From Alphaproteobacteria bacterium (GTDB lineage: Bacteria; Pseudomonadota; Alphaproteobacteria; JAAXGF01), in the NCBI GenBank assembly GCA_012267605.1, contig JAAXGF010000090.1, positions 1 through 10,631 of the forward strand: DNA of 10,631 nt, written 5' to 3'. Below, piece after piece: positions 1-6,185 of the stretch. The position numbers and the translations under genes were made by a program. The notes below the pieces were generated by a model. That model searched no databases and was not told the DNA's origin. It saw only the letters and a list, made by a program, of their open reading frames with translations. How positions within the stretch are numbered: position 1 is the first letter of the stretch; the number at the start of each line of letters is the position of its first letter.

Positions 1-1
1 G

Positions 2-226
2 GATCAGACCTGGGCAGTTACGACTCAACACGGGATTGTGGCTGGACGACACTCGTCCAAATGGACGAGAATCGGCCTTGCTGACAACGTCCGCTTACCG
101 GCCAGGCAGTGTGAGAATTCTGCAAAACCCGGTTTACTCTTCGAATTCACTCGAACGACAATTAGGCGGGGCGTGATCGTTGAAGTTAGACCTTATTCTT
201 TGATGATTTATGTGAACGATAGGTAA
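2..226 (+). other. Open frame from the left edge, possible gene tail
   Basis: This frame is open from the window edge to a TAA at 224-226, about 74 codons. I do not recognise the translation. The last third (ending RRGVIVEVRPYSLMIYVNDR) reads like ordinary protein, but the first half is rich in Arg, Ser and Gln and could be a chance frame. A second frame, from base 1 to a TGA at 82-84, also gives a plausible short C-terminus, so at most one is real. No ribosome binding site or family motif supports either. It could be the 3' end of a gene lying mostly to the left, or non-coding. Confidence 0.2.
52..69. repeat. 18-base inverted repeat (8-base arms)
   Basis: CTCGTCCA at 52-59 and TGGACGAG at 62-69 are exact reverse complements separated by AA. 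A further TGGACG at 43-48 can also pair with the left arm, giving three related hexamers in 27 bases. Such a symmetric site could be an operator for a dimeric regulator or a small hairpin. It has no T-run, so it is not a normal intrinsic terminator. It may also be a coincidence inside a coding end. Confidence 0.35.
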
Positions 227-597
227 ATAGAAAGTGCCTCAGTGTAAGCCCCATTAGATATAAGCCTAGTAGAATGTCATAATAAAAATTTGCTACAATC
301 ATTGATATATAATAAAGATAGACATATGTCTAAAAACGCGAAATTTTTCTGGGAGCGGGAGCGTGATAATTGACAGTGCATCGTCGACCTAGGCGAAACC
401 GAAAGTTGGATGGAGCAGAAACTGCCGGTTTTGGCGAAGCATCAATCCCAAGACACGGAGTAATATTTTCAGATGAGCCGGTGAGCTCGACAGTCTCATC
501 AAAAAACACATCACCTTTCCATTGGCGAAATCATCTAAAAATGCATTATATTAACTTCTCTATTCCGTATCATGATTTATAATAATTTTGGGTAACT
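227..597. other. AT-rich stretch without a supported gene
   Basis: This stretch is visibly richer in A and T than the rest of the window, especially 250-335 and 530-597. The rightward frame starting with TTG at 370 and running to 582 has no ribosome binding site, no recognisable motif and poor codon use, so I do not call it. A 14-base perfect palindrome lies at 319-332. I see no promoter with both boxes convincingly spaced and no clear terminator after the leftward gene that ends at 598. Confidence 0.5.
319..332. repeat. 14-base perfect palindrome
   Basis: TAGACATATGTCTA reads the same on both strands and lies in an AT-rich stretch. It may be a regulator binding site. Its centre contains an ATG (326-328) opening a 15-codon frame that ends at TGA 371-373. 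No ribosome binding site precedes that ATG, so I do not call a gene. Confidence 0.3.
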
Positions 598-1137
598 CTA
601 CGGGGACGCGTTGTATTTATTGTCCTGTGCGCACCATTGTTCCGCCCAACTTCGCATCAACTTGCGGTATTTCTCGTTGGCCGGGGCGATAATCGGGGCA
701 CCCTTCTCGTTGGGAAGAAATTTAACCAGGCCCCAATCGCGAAGTTTTGCCGCCGCGAGAATAACTTCGCGCCCGGTAAAGCCTGTTGCCAGTGATATCG
801 TCCGAACCGAAACATCCGTGTACGGTACTCGGCAGACAATCGTTCGGTTCAAGGGGTCTGCGTGAATGCGCACTGCTATTTCGACTTCCTTCAGCCATTC
901 GGCGAGGCTGGTCGTTTCGGTTCCCCGATTATTCTCCGATATCTCATTGGCGTACCCGGAAAGTGGCCAGAGTCCAACATCCGCAAGATAGAACATGAAG
1001 ACCAGAAGCGATTGACCGATCATCCAGCGCCAAGGCTGACCGGCAGGAACATCTTTGGTTCTGATCACCACACGCTTCCAATTCCATGCACCTGAGCGAT
1101 AGAAACTGGCAATTTCTGACCGCTTTATACCAGACAT
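598..1137 (-). CDS. Unknown protein with winged-helix-like C-terminal half
   Basis: This is a 179-residue protein I do not recognise by name. The start is ATG at 1137; the frame has a stop at 1147-1149, so no earlier start is possible. No strong Shine-Dalgarno sequence precedes it. Residues 1-35 are basic and aromatic. Residues 38-60 are hydrophobic (around WMIGQSLLVFMFYLADVGLW) but carry an Asp, so a membrane segment is possible but not certain. Residues 62-78 are polar. Residues 79-170 look like a winged helix: helices near 80-92, a helix around ISLATGF (114-120), a probable recognition helix TGREVILAAAKLRDWGLV (121-138), a short wing with Gly-Ala-Pro, then a last helix 153-170. A regulator or DNA-binding protein is therefore possible. 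The gene stands alone on its strand between AT-rich and non-coding stretches, with no partner gene to suggest a pathway. That it is a real gene is likely; its function is inference only. Confidence 0.6.
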   Translation of the reverse strand: MSGIKRSEIASFYRSGAWNWKRVVIRTKDVPAGQPWRWMIGQSLLVFMFYLADVGLWPLSGYANEISENNRGTETTSLAEWLKEVEIAVRIHADPLNRTIVCRVPYTDVSVRTISLATGFTGREVILAAAKLRDWGLVKFLPNEKGAPIIAPANEKYRKLMRSWAEQWCAQDNKYNASP

Positions 1138-1531
1138 CCGAGGTGATCACTTGAACGGAATGTCTTCCGTCTTTGACCTTGGTCGTGAGGAAAAAGTGCG
1201 GGCGGCCTGATTGTTTCGTATGTTTTTCGTAAGCGGAATTGGTGGAGCGTATTTATGAGGTTGGGGATCATGGCAGGGTACGTTGTTTCGCGAATGCCTA
1301 GAGGACTGAACGGGCGGACAATTCAGCCCGGGTAATTTGGGCATTCGTGGAATCGCCTAATTTGGCCGATCTCGGCTTCGACGAGGTGCCGCCGCTCATC
1401 ACTCTCGATCAGACGGCTAACTGGTGTGGCAGAGGGTGAATTTGGGCCACCTCAACCAGCAAAGTTCACATTCGCAAAAAAGCTGATTGCCCTGCTTTCG
1501 GGGAAAATTCGGTGAATCGTCAAATTGCTTA
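1138..1531. other. Intergenic stretch with only weak small frames
   Basis: No gene is supported here. A 26-codon frame at 1255-1335 (ATG, with GGTGGAG eight bases upstream) has a reasonable ribosome binding site but no known relative. Another frame, open from 1302 to TGA 1437-1439, reads like protein (for example ADLGFDEVPPLITLD) but has only a GTG at 1347 as start and no binding site. The leftward 65-codon frame at 1147-1344 is low-complexity and basic and is probably chance. The stretch may contain decayed gene fragments. Confidence 0.4.
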
Positions 1532-1546
1532 TGACAATCATTATTA
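1532..1546 (+). promoter_or_regulatory. Candidate Fur box
   Basis: TGACAATCATTATTA matches the 7-1-7 Fur consensus TGATAAT-N-ATTATCA at 12 of 14 defined positions, the two mismatches lying symmetrically. It sits upstream of an Fe3+-type ABC transporter and directly next to a candidate -35 box, as expected for iron-dependent repression. Fur-family sites vary among alphaproteobacteria (Fur, Mur, Irr), so the exact regulator is unknown. Confidence 0.5.
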
Positions 1547-1574
1547 TTTTCATTTCCGCCGATTTCGCTATAAG
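1547..1574 (+). promoter_or_regulatory. Candidate sigma-70 promoter for the iron ABC genes
   Basis: TTTTCA (1547-1552) and TATAAG (1569-1574) match the -35 and -10 consensus at 4 of 6 and 5 of 6 positions with a 16-base spacer. The -35 box abuts the Fur-like site. Transcription from here would leave a leader of over 300 bases if the permease begins at 1918, or about 120-155 bases if it begins at 1699 or 1735. The match is moderate and other promoters are possible. Confidence 0.3.
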
Positions 1575-1917
1575 ATGCGTTGGTGGAGGCTTTCTTGCTG
1601 CCCGCACCGGGGCGGGTACCAAGGGAGGCACTACTGGGTCGCGCGGCGGGCTTCGGCGGTGAAATTTTACGCGAGATCGTGCGCGAACGGCGTGAAGGAT
1701 GCCAGCACGCCCACGGTTGGTCGAAGCGGGACGCATGGAATTTCGATTTGAAACAATAGCGTTTGCTGTAATTCTCATCTTGGTTATTCACGCATTCATA
1801 CGTCGGCGCCAACGTCTCGGACGGACTGCTTCCAGTCCGACCGCCGGTGAGGATCGTGCGGCGACATCGATTGCTGCTGGCGGGTGGTCGGGTGGACATG
1901 GCGGTGCGACCGGTGCC

Positions 1918-3612
1918 ATGGCCCTGCCAACGTCGGCGCGGCGTTTCGGATGGTTGCGACCAAATTGGATTCGGCTCGACAGGTGGAGCTTCGCGGCCCT
2001 GGCGATCGCGATGGTGTTATCCATCCCCATCCTAGTCGTCTTCAGCAGCGTTTTCGCACCGGCCGGAGATGTTTGGATGCACTTGGTTTCAACCGTTTGG
2101 GGTGGTTACATCCTAAACTCGCTGGTTCTCATGCTTGGCGTGGGCGCAGGCACTATTGTCGTTGGTGTGACCACTGCCTGGCTCGTCGCCATGCACCAGT
2201 TTCCCGGTCGGCGCCTGTTCGAGTGGGCACTGTTGTTGCCCCTAGCGGTTCCCGCCTACGCAATCGCTTTCACCTACGCCGGCATGTTCGACTACGCCGG
2301 TCCGGTACAGTCGGCTTTGCGGGAATATTTCGCCTGGGGGCGGGATGACTACTGGTTTCCCGAGGTTCGGTCGCTCGGTGGCGCTATCGCCGTGATGACG
2401 TTCGTGCTTTACCCATATGTGTATTTGTTGGCGCGCGCCAGTTTTGTCGACCAATCAGTTTGTGTCCTCGAGCTCAGCCGAACGTTGGGTCGCGGTGCGT
2501 TTCGTAGTTTTCTAGAAATTGCCCTTCCCTTGGCCCGTCCCGCAGTGGTCGCGGGCGTGGCTCTGGCTATGATGGAAGCCTTGAGCGATTTGGGGACGGT
2601 GGAATTCTTCGGCGTGGCTACATTCACCACCGGCATTTTCCGCACTTGGTTTGGGTTAGGTGATTCGGGTGCGGCGGCCCAGTTGGCGAGCATCTTAATG
2701 CTCTTTGTGCTCTTCCTGATACTACTTGAGCGCGAATCACGTGGACGGCGCGCGTTTCACCATACCTCCCAGCGGTACCGGAGTTTGCCGCGCCCGGTGC
2801 TCCGCGGTTGGCACGCCGGGTTGGCCTTTGCCGCTTGTTTCCTGCCGATTTTTTTCGGATTTCTCTTGCCGGGGTCTCAATTGCTGGCGTGGACCGTGGC
2901 GACAGCCGACAGTGCTATCGACGCGCGCTTCGTCGGTTTCGCCTTGAACAGCGTGGGCCTGGCCGCAGCGGCCGCCATCCTGGCCGTCGCCGTCGCCTTA
3001 GTGTTGGCCTATGGCGCACGTTTGCGCCCCGGACCGGCGATGACCATCGCCACGCGCGTTGCCGGCCTAGGTTACGCCATACCGGGCGCGGTCATCGCGG
3101 TGGGCGTGCTAATTCCCTTCGCGTGGATCGACAACGGTGTGGATTCTTGGATGCGGTCGAATTTCGGCATTTCTACCGGGCTTCTGCTCAGCGGCACTTT
3201 GGTGGCTCTGCTGTTCGCCTACGTCGTCCGTTTCCTCGCCGTTTCGCTCAACGCCGTGGAGGCTGGCTTAGGGAAAGTAACGCCGGCGATGGACGGGGTG
3301 GCCCGTACACTGGGCCTTGGTCCCGGCAGGATATTGGGCCGGGTTCATATTCCAATCGTCATGAGTAGCCTTCTAACCGCGGGAATATTGGTATTCGTCG
3401 ACGTGATGAAGGAGCTGCCGGCGACACTGATTATGCGGCCATTTAATTTCAATACCTTGGCCGTGCGTGCCTTCGAATTGGCTTCCGATGAGCAGCTTGC
3501 CGAGTCGGCGCCCGCGGCATTGGCCATTGTCCTCGCCGGAATTATCCCGGTAACAATTTTAAGTGCGCGAATATCGCGTTCGCGACCTGGCCACTTTGAG
3601 GATGGCCGGTGA
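1918..3612 (+). CDS. fbpB: Fe3+-type ABC transporter, fused two-domain permease (FbpB/AfuB-like)
   Basis: This is the inner-membrane permease of a ferric-iron-type ABC importer, in which two homologous domains of about six membrane helices each are fused in one chain. The first domain carries the ATPase-contact (EAA-type) loop at residues 185-204 (LELSRTLG...LP), the second at about 461-479 (VARTLGLG...IP). Also typical of the family are FEWALLLPLAVPAYAIAFTY in the first half and DVMKELPATLIMRPFNFNTL in the second. From ATG 1918 the protein has 564 residues, close to the family's usual size, and begins just before the first helix. The frame is open further upstream: ATG 1735 or 1699 would add 61 or 73 residues, including an extra hydrophobic segment followed by RRRQRL. 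None of the three starts has a clear Shine-Dalgarno site. The stop overlaps the ATPase gene by one base. The substrate is inferred from family resemblance; thiamine or another ligand is less likely. Confidence 0.88.
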   Translation: MALPTSARRFGWLRPNWIRLDRWSFAALAIAMVLSIPILVVFSSVFAPAGDVWMHLVSTVWGGYILNSLVLMLGVGAGTIVVGVTTAWLVAMHQFPGRRLFEWALLLPLAVPAYAIAFTYAGMFDYAGPVQSALREYFAWGRDDYWFPEVRSLGGAIAVMTFVLYPYVYLLARASFVDQSVCVLELSRTLGRGAFRSFLEIALPLARPAVVAGVALAMMEALSDLGTVEFFGVATFTTGIFRTWFGLGDSGAAAQLASILMLFVLFLILLERESRGRRAFHHTSQRYRSLPRPVLRGWHAGLAFAACFLPIFFGFLLPGSQLLAWTVATADSAIDARFVGFALNSVGLAAAAAILAVAVALVLAYGARLRPGPAMTIATRVAGLGYAIPGAVIAVGVLIPFAWIDNGVDSWMRSNFGISTGLLLSGTLVALLFAYVVRFLAVSLNAVEAGLGKVTPAMDGVARTLGLGPGRILGRVHIPIVMSSLLTAGILVFVDVMKELPATLIMRPFNFNTLAVRAFELASDEQLAESAPAALAIVLAGIIPVTILSARISRSRPGHFEDGR

Positions 3613-4649
3613 TGGATGCCCTTGCCCTAAAAGGGGTCACCCACGCTTATGACGGAAATATTGTCGTCGATTCCCTAGACCTCACGGTTGGTTGTGGCGA
3701 GATCGTCTGTTTGCTTGGTCCATCCGGTTGCGGCAAGACCACCACTTTACGTTTGGCCGCTGGTCTGGAGGATTTGCAGGACGGTCGCGTGGGCATGGGC
3801 GGCAAGGATGTTGCCGGGCGCGGTTTTTCCCAACCGCCCGAGGCGCGCGGTGTCGGGCTTTTGTTCCAAGATTACGCCCTGTTTCCGCATTTGACCGTTG
3901 TCGACAATGTTGGTTTTGGCTTGACCGGTTTGGCGAGTGCCGAGCGCCGTGCGGCGGCGACAGAATTGCTCGAACGCGTCGGCATGAGTGCGTTCGCGGA
4001 GCGGTATCCGCATAGTTTGTCAGGCGGGGAGCAACAGCGTGTGGCGTTGGCTCGCGCATTGGCCCCCAAACCGCGCTTAATGCTTCTCGATGAGCCGTTT
4101 TCAAGCCTAGATTTGCGATTGCGCACACAGGTACGTGATGAAACCGTGGCTGTTCTGCGAGAATCGGGCATTGCATCGTTGATCGTAACCCACGATGCCG
4201 AGGAGGCTCTTTACCTGGCGGATCGAATTGCCGTAATGCGTGACGGACGCATTGTACAACAAGGTAAACCAGCCGATGTCTATGGCGCGCCGGCTAGCGC
4301 CTTCGTCACAAAGTTTCTGAGCGATGTCAATTGCTTCCACGGGGTGGTGGAGCGCGGTGGAATCGATAGTCCGATTGGGCCTTTGCCGGCGAACGGTTAC
4401 AGCGAAGGAAGCCGAGTGGACGTGCTGGTACGTCCCGAGGGGCTGCGGCTGAAAAACGCTGGCGACGGTATCACGGCGAAGGTTATTTCAACCCATTTAC
4501 TAGGTCATTCCACGGTGGTCGTCCTGCGTACCCGGCCGCGGGGCGCCACATTGCGGGCACAGCTTCCCGGCTGCAACGCACCTGCGGTGGGAAAACAGGT
4601 CCAGGTTCTCGCAGATCCCGACCAGACGTTTGTGTTCCCCTGCGCCTAA
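3612..4649 (+). CDS. fbpC: Fe3+-type ABC transporter ATP-binding protein (FbpC-like)
   Basis: This cytoplasmic ATPase drives the permease encoded just upstream. In about 345 residues it shows a Walker A GPSGCGKTT (near 37-45), a Q-loop LLFQDYALFPHLTV (Gln near 86), the signature LSGGEQQR (near 136-143), Walker B LMLLDEP (near 156-162), a D-loop SSLDLRLR and the switch histidine in VTHD (near 194). The last 100 residues form a TOBE-like regulatory domain (DVLVRPEGLRL and the segment after it), as in FbpC and PotA/MalK relatives. ATG 3612 shares one base with the permease stop (TGATG), suggesting translational coupling; GTG 3609 is an equally close alternative and lies 7 bases after GAGG. No gene for the periplasmic binding protein follows. 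The ATPase assignment is certain; iron as substrate rests on the partner permease and family resemblance. Confidence 0.9.
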   Translation: MDALALKGVTHAYDGNIVVDSLDLTVGCGEIVCLLGPSGCGKTTTLRLAAGLEDLQDGRVGMGGKDVAGRGFSQPPEARGVGLLFQDYALFPHLTVVDNVGFGLTGLASAERRAAATELLERVGMSAFAERYPHSLSGGEQQRVALARALAPKPRLMLLDEPFSSLDLRLRTQVRDETVAVLRESGIASLIVTHDAEEALYLADRIAVMRDGRIVQQGKPADVYGAPASAFVTKFLSDVNCFHGVVERGGIDSPIGPLPANGYSEGSRVDVLVRPEGLRLKNAGDGITAKVISTHLLGHSTVVVLRTRPRGATLRAQLPGCNAPAVGKQVQVLADPDQTFVFPCA

Positions 4650-4687
4650 CCCCATCTCCGATTCAAACGTTTCGCGCGTCGATGGGG
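4650..4687 (+). terminator. Inverted repeat after the ABC operon, weak terminator candidate
   Basis: CCCCATC at 4650-4656 pairs with GATGGGG at 4681-4687, directly after the ATPase stop codon. The stem has 7 base pairs but the loop is 24 bases and no T-run follows, so it is not a standard intrinsic terminator. It may only stabilise the 3' end of the transcript, or be chance. Confidence 0.25.
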
Positions 4688-4734
4688 GCATTCGCTTCGC
4701 CTGAACGAGCTTTCGTTGCGGCAAGGCTTTGATT

Positions 4735-4755
4735 CTGACATGATAAGTCTGTCAG
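4735..4755 (+). promoter_or_regulatory. Inverted repeat upstream of tatA
   Basis: CTGACA (4735-4740) and TGTCAG (4750-4755) are exact reverse complements separated by nine bases, 33 bases before tatA. The site could be an operator or a 5' leader hairpin of the tat operon. A weak promoter is possible just upstream (TTGCGG at 4716-4721), but no good -10 box is spaced correctly, so I do not call one. Confidence 0.3.
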
Positions 4756-4773
4756 GCGGGTACCTCGGGCATT

Positions 4774-4780
4774 GAGGAGA
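4774..4780 (+). promoter_or_regulatory. Strong ribosome binding site of tatA
   Basis: GAGGAGA lies eight bases before the tatA ATG and fixes that start. It is the strongest Shine-Dalgarno match I noticed in the window, which fits the high TatA level known to be needed relative to TatB and TatC in other bacteria. Confidence 0.7.
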
Positions 4781-4788
4781 ACAGCCTT

Positions 4789-5007
4789 ATGAGTATTGGC
4801 GTCCCAGAGGTTATTATAATTCTGGTGATTGTCTTGATCCTGTTCGGCGCCGGGAAGCTTCCCCGCGTAATGGGTGACCTTGCCAAGGGAATCAAGAATT
4901 TCAAGGCCGGAATGAAGGACGAGACGGATTCCACCAAGGTGGCTGCGACGGCCGGCCGCGACAGCGGCGACGCCGAGGTGGATCAAGACTCCACGGCGAA
5001 GAACTGA
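4789..5007 (+). CDS. tatA: Twin-arginine translocase subunit TatA
   Basis: TatA forms the oligomer that lets folded proteins with twin-arginine signals cross the inner membrane. The 72-residue protein has one N-terminal membrane helix (about residues 5-20) with the polar residue Glu7, the conserved Phe19-Gly20 hinge, then the amphipathic helix GDLAKGIKNFKAGM (29-42) and a short acidic, disordered tail. Length and order are typical. The strong ribosome binding site settles the ATG. The next gene, tatB, follows after 29 bases, and both are followed by tatC, so all three Tat components are present. Downstream genes serS, surE, pcm and nlpD are probably on the same transcript. TatE or another TatA paralogue is possible in name only; position before tatB makes TatA the natural call. 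Confidence 0.95.
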   Translation: MSIGVPEVIIILVIVLILFGAGKLPRVMGDLAKGIKNFKAGMKDETDSTKVAATAGRDSGDAEVDQDSTAKN

Positions 5008-5036
5008 TCCCCGCCATTCCGTAGGCGGCAGTCGAC

Positions 5037-5378
5037 GTGTTCGATATCGGTTGGTCGGAAATGGCGATCGTGGCTTTGATCGCACTTATCGTCATTGGCC
5101 CGCGAGAACTCCCGCAAGTATTGCGTACGATCGGCCGGTGGGTGGGCAAAGCCCGCGCCATGGCACGGGAATTCCAGGGCAGTATCGACGATATGGTCCG
5201 CGACTCCGAGCTCGACAAAGCTGGAAAAGAGTTCAATTCGTTGCGAAAGGTCGATCTGGGGCAGGAGATCGGCAAAGTCATCGACCCCGCCGCCGGTACA
5301 CCGACCACAGGAACCGAACGGCCGAACGAGACGGAGGCGCCCAGCGGCGAATCTGGTCGCGGAAAAGCCGAGGGGTAA
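5037..5378 (+). CDS. tatB: Twin-arginine translocase subunit TatB
   Basis: TatB works with TatC as the receptor complex for twin-arginine signal peptides. The start is GTG at 5037. The 113-residue product begins MFDIGWSEM, a typical TatB opening, with Glu8 in the membrane helix (about 6-20), the conserved Gly21-Pro22 hinge followed by RELPQVLRTIG, and a long amphipathic, charged helix through about residue 80. The C-terminal 30 residues are Pro-, Thr- and Glu-rich and probably unstructured. The Gly-Pro hinge and the Glu in the helix separate it from TatA. A weak AGGCGG lies upstream of the GTG. It stops three bases before the tatC start. Confidence 0.94.
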   Translation: MFDIGWSEMAIVALIALIVIGPRELPQVLRTIGRWVGKARAMAREFQGSIDDMVRDSELDKAGKEFNSLRKVDLGQEIGKVIDPAAGTPTTGTERPNETEAPSGESGRGKAEG

Positions 5379-5381
5379 AAC

Positions 5382-6182
5382 GTGCTCGATGACATTGACC
5401 AAGATAAACGGCCGCTTCTCGAACATCTGATCGAGCTACGTCGGAGGCTAATTTATTCCGTCGCCGCGCTTCTGCTGGCCTTCATCGGCTGCTATTTCGT
5501 AGCCGAACAAATTTACGCTTTTCTCGTCCAGCCGCTTGCCGACGTGCTCGAAGGGCAGGAGGGGCGACGGCTCATCTACACGGGTCTGACAGAGGCGTTC
5601 TTCACCTATCTCAAGGTCGCGTTTTTCGCTGCGCTTTGTATTTCGTTCCCGATTATCGCAGCTCAGCTTTGGATTTTTGTTGCGCCGGGATTGTACAGAA
5701 ACGAGAAATTGGCGTTTCTTCCATTTCTCATTCTTACGCCACTGTTGTTTTTTGCCGGTGCCGCGCTCGTTTACTATTTCATTTTTCCGCTGGCGTGGAA
5801 GTTCTTCCTTAGCTTCGAAACAGTGGGCGGTGCGACGGCTCTGCCCATTCAGCTTGAGGCCAAGGTTAACGAGTACCTGTCGCTAGTGATGAAATTGATC
5901 TTCGCCTTCGGACTTAGTTTTCAACTGCCACTGGCCCTGACATTGATGGCGCGGGTGGGAATCGTTTCGGCCAAGGGGCTGGCAGCCAAGCGCAAATACG
6001 CGATTGTGTTCACTTTCGCTGCCGCAGCGTTTTTAACGCCCCCGGATCTGATCAGCCAAATCGGACTCGGCCTACCGATCCTCGTACTCTACGAAATATC
6101 GATTATTTTGGCCCGTTTGGTCGAGAAACGACGGCAAGAAGCTGAGGACTCCGCGTCGGCAGAAGCCGGAGAGCAGACCTAG
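5382..6182 (+). CDS. tatC: Twin-arginine translocase subunit TatC
   Basis: TatC is the six-helix inner-membrane core that binds the twin-arginine signal peptide. The 266-residue protein has the N-terminal cytoplasmic motif HLIELRRRLI (15-24), the first-loop and second-helix segment FFTYLKVAFF, the conserved FPIIAAQLWIFVAPGLYRNE (89-108) with the signal-binding Glu108, and FLTPPDLISQ (217-226) before the last helices. The C-terminal tail is charged and rich in Glu and Ala. The start is GTG at 5382, seven bases after GAGGGG inside the end of tatB. The stop lies three bases before serS. Length and motifs are normal for the family, with no sign of damage. Confidence 0.96.
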   Translation: MLDDIDQDKRPLLEHLIELRRRLIYSVAALLLAFIGCYFVAEQIYAFLVQPLADVLEGQEGRRLIYTGLTEAFFTYLKVAFFAALCISFPIIAAQLWIFVAPGLYRNEKLAFLPFLILTPLLFFAGAALVYYFIFPLAWKFFLSFETVGGATALPIQLEAKVNEYLSLVMKLIFAFGLSFQLPLALTLMARVGIVSAKGLAAKRKYAIVFTFAAAAFLTPPDLISQIGLGLPILVLYEISIILARLVEKRRQEAEDSASAEAGEQT

Positions 6183-6185
6183 ACT

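Noticed and set aside
371..373. Possible selenocysteine or TGA-as-tryptophan reading, also considered for TGA 10620-10622
   Set aside because: TGA is the normal stop for several intact genes here (permease, tatA, surE, pcm) and TGG is used for Trp; I saw no convincing recoding hairpin.
370..582. Rightward 70-codon frame starting with TTG
   Set aside because: No ribosome binding site, no motif, mixed composition in AT-rich DNA, and a better protein-like reading exists in another frame.
1147..1344. Leftward 65-codon frame ending just before the start of the unknown leftward gene
   Set aside because: Basic, low-complexity translation without a ribosome binding site; looks like chance despite its suggestive position.
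1333..1448. Three copies of AATTTGG in the gap before the iron operon
   Set aside because: Irregular spacing (25 and about 79 bases) and short length; likely coincidence.
1530..1661. Short hydrophobic frame starting MTIIIIFISADFAI
   Set aside because: Its start overlaps the Fur-like box and its hydrophobic run is simply the AT-rich operator read in frame; no ribosome binding site.
1417..1899. Leftward 160-codon frame across the promoter and the permease start
   Set aside because: Arg-, Ser- and Pro-rich translation without motifs, and it would run through the Fur-like site and promoter of the opposite-strand operon.
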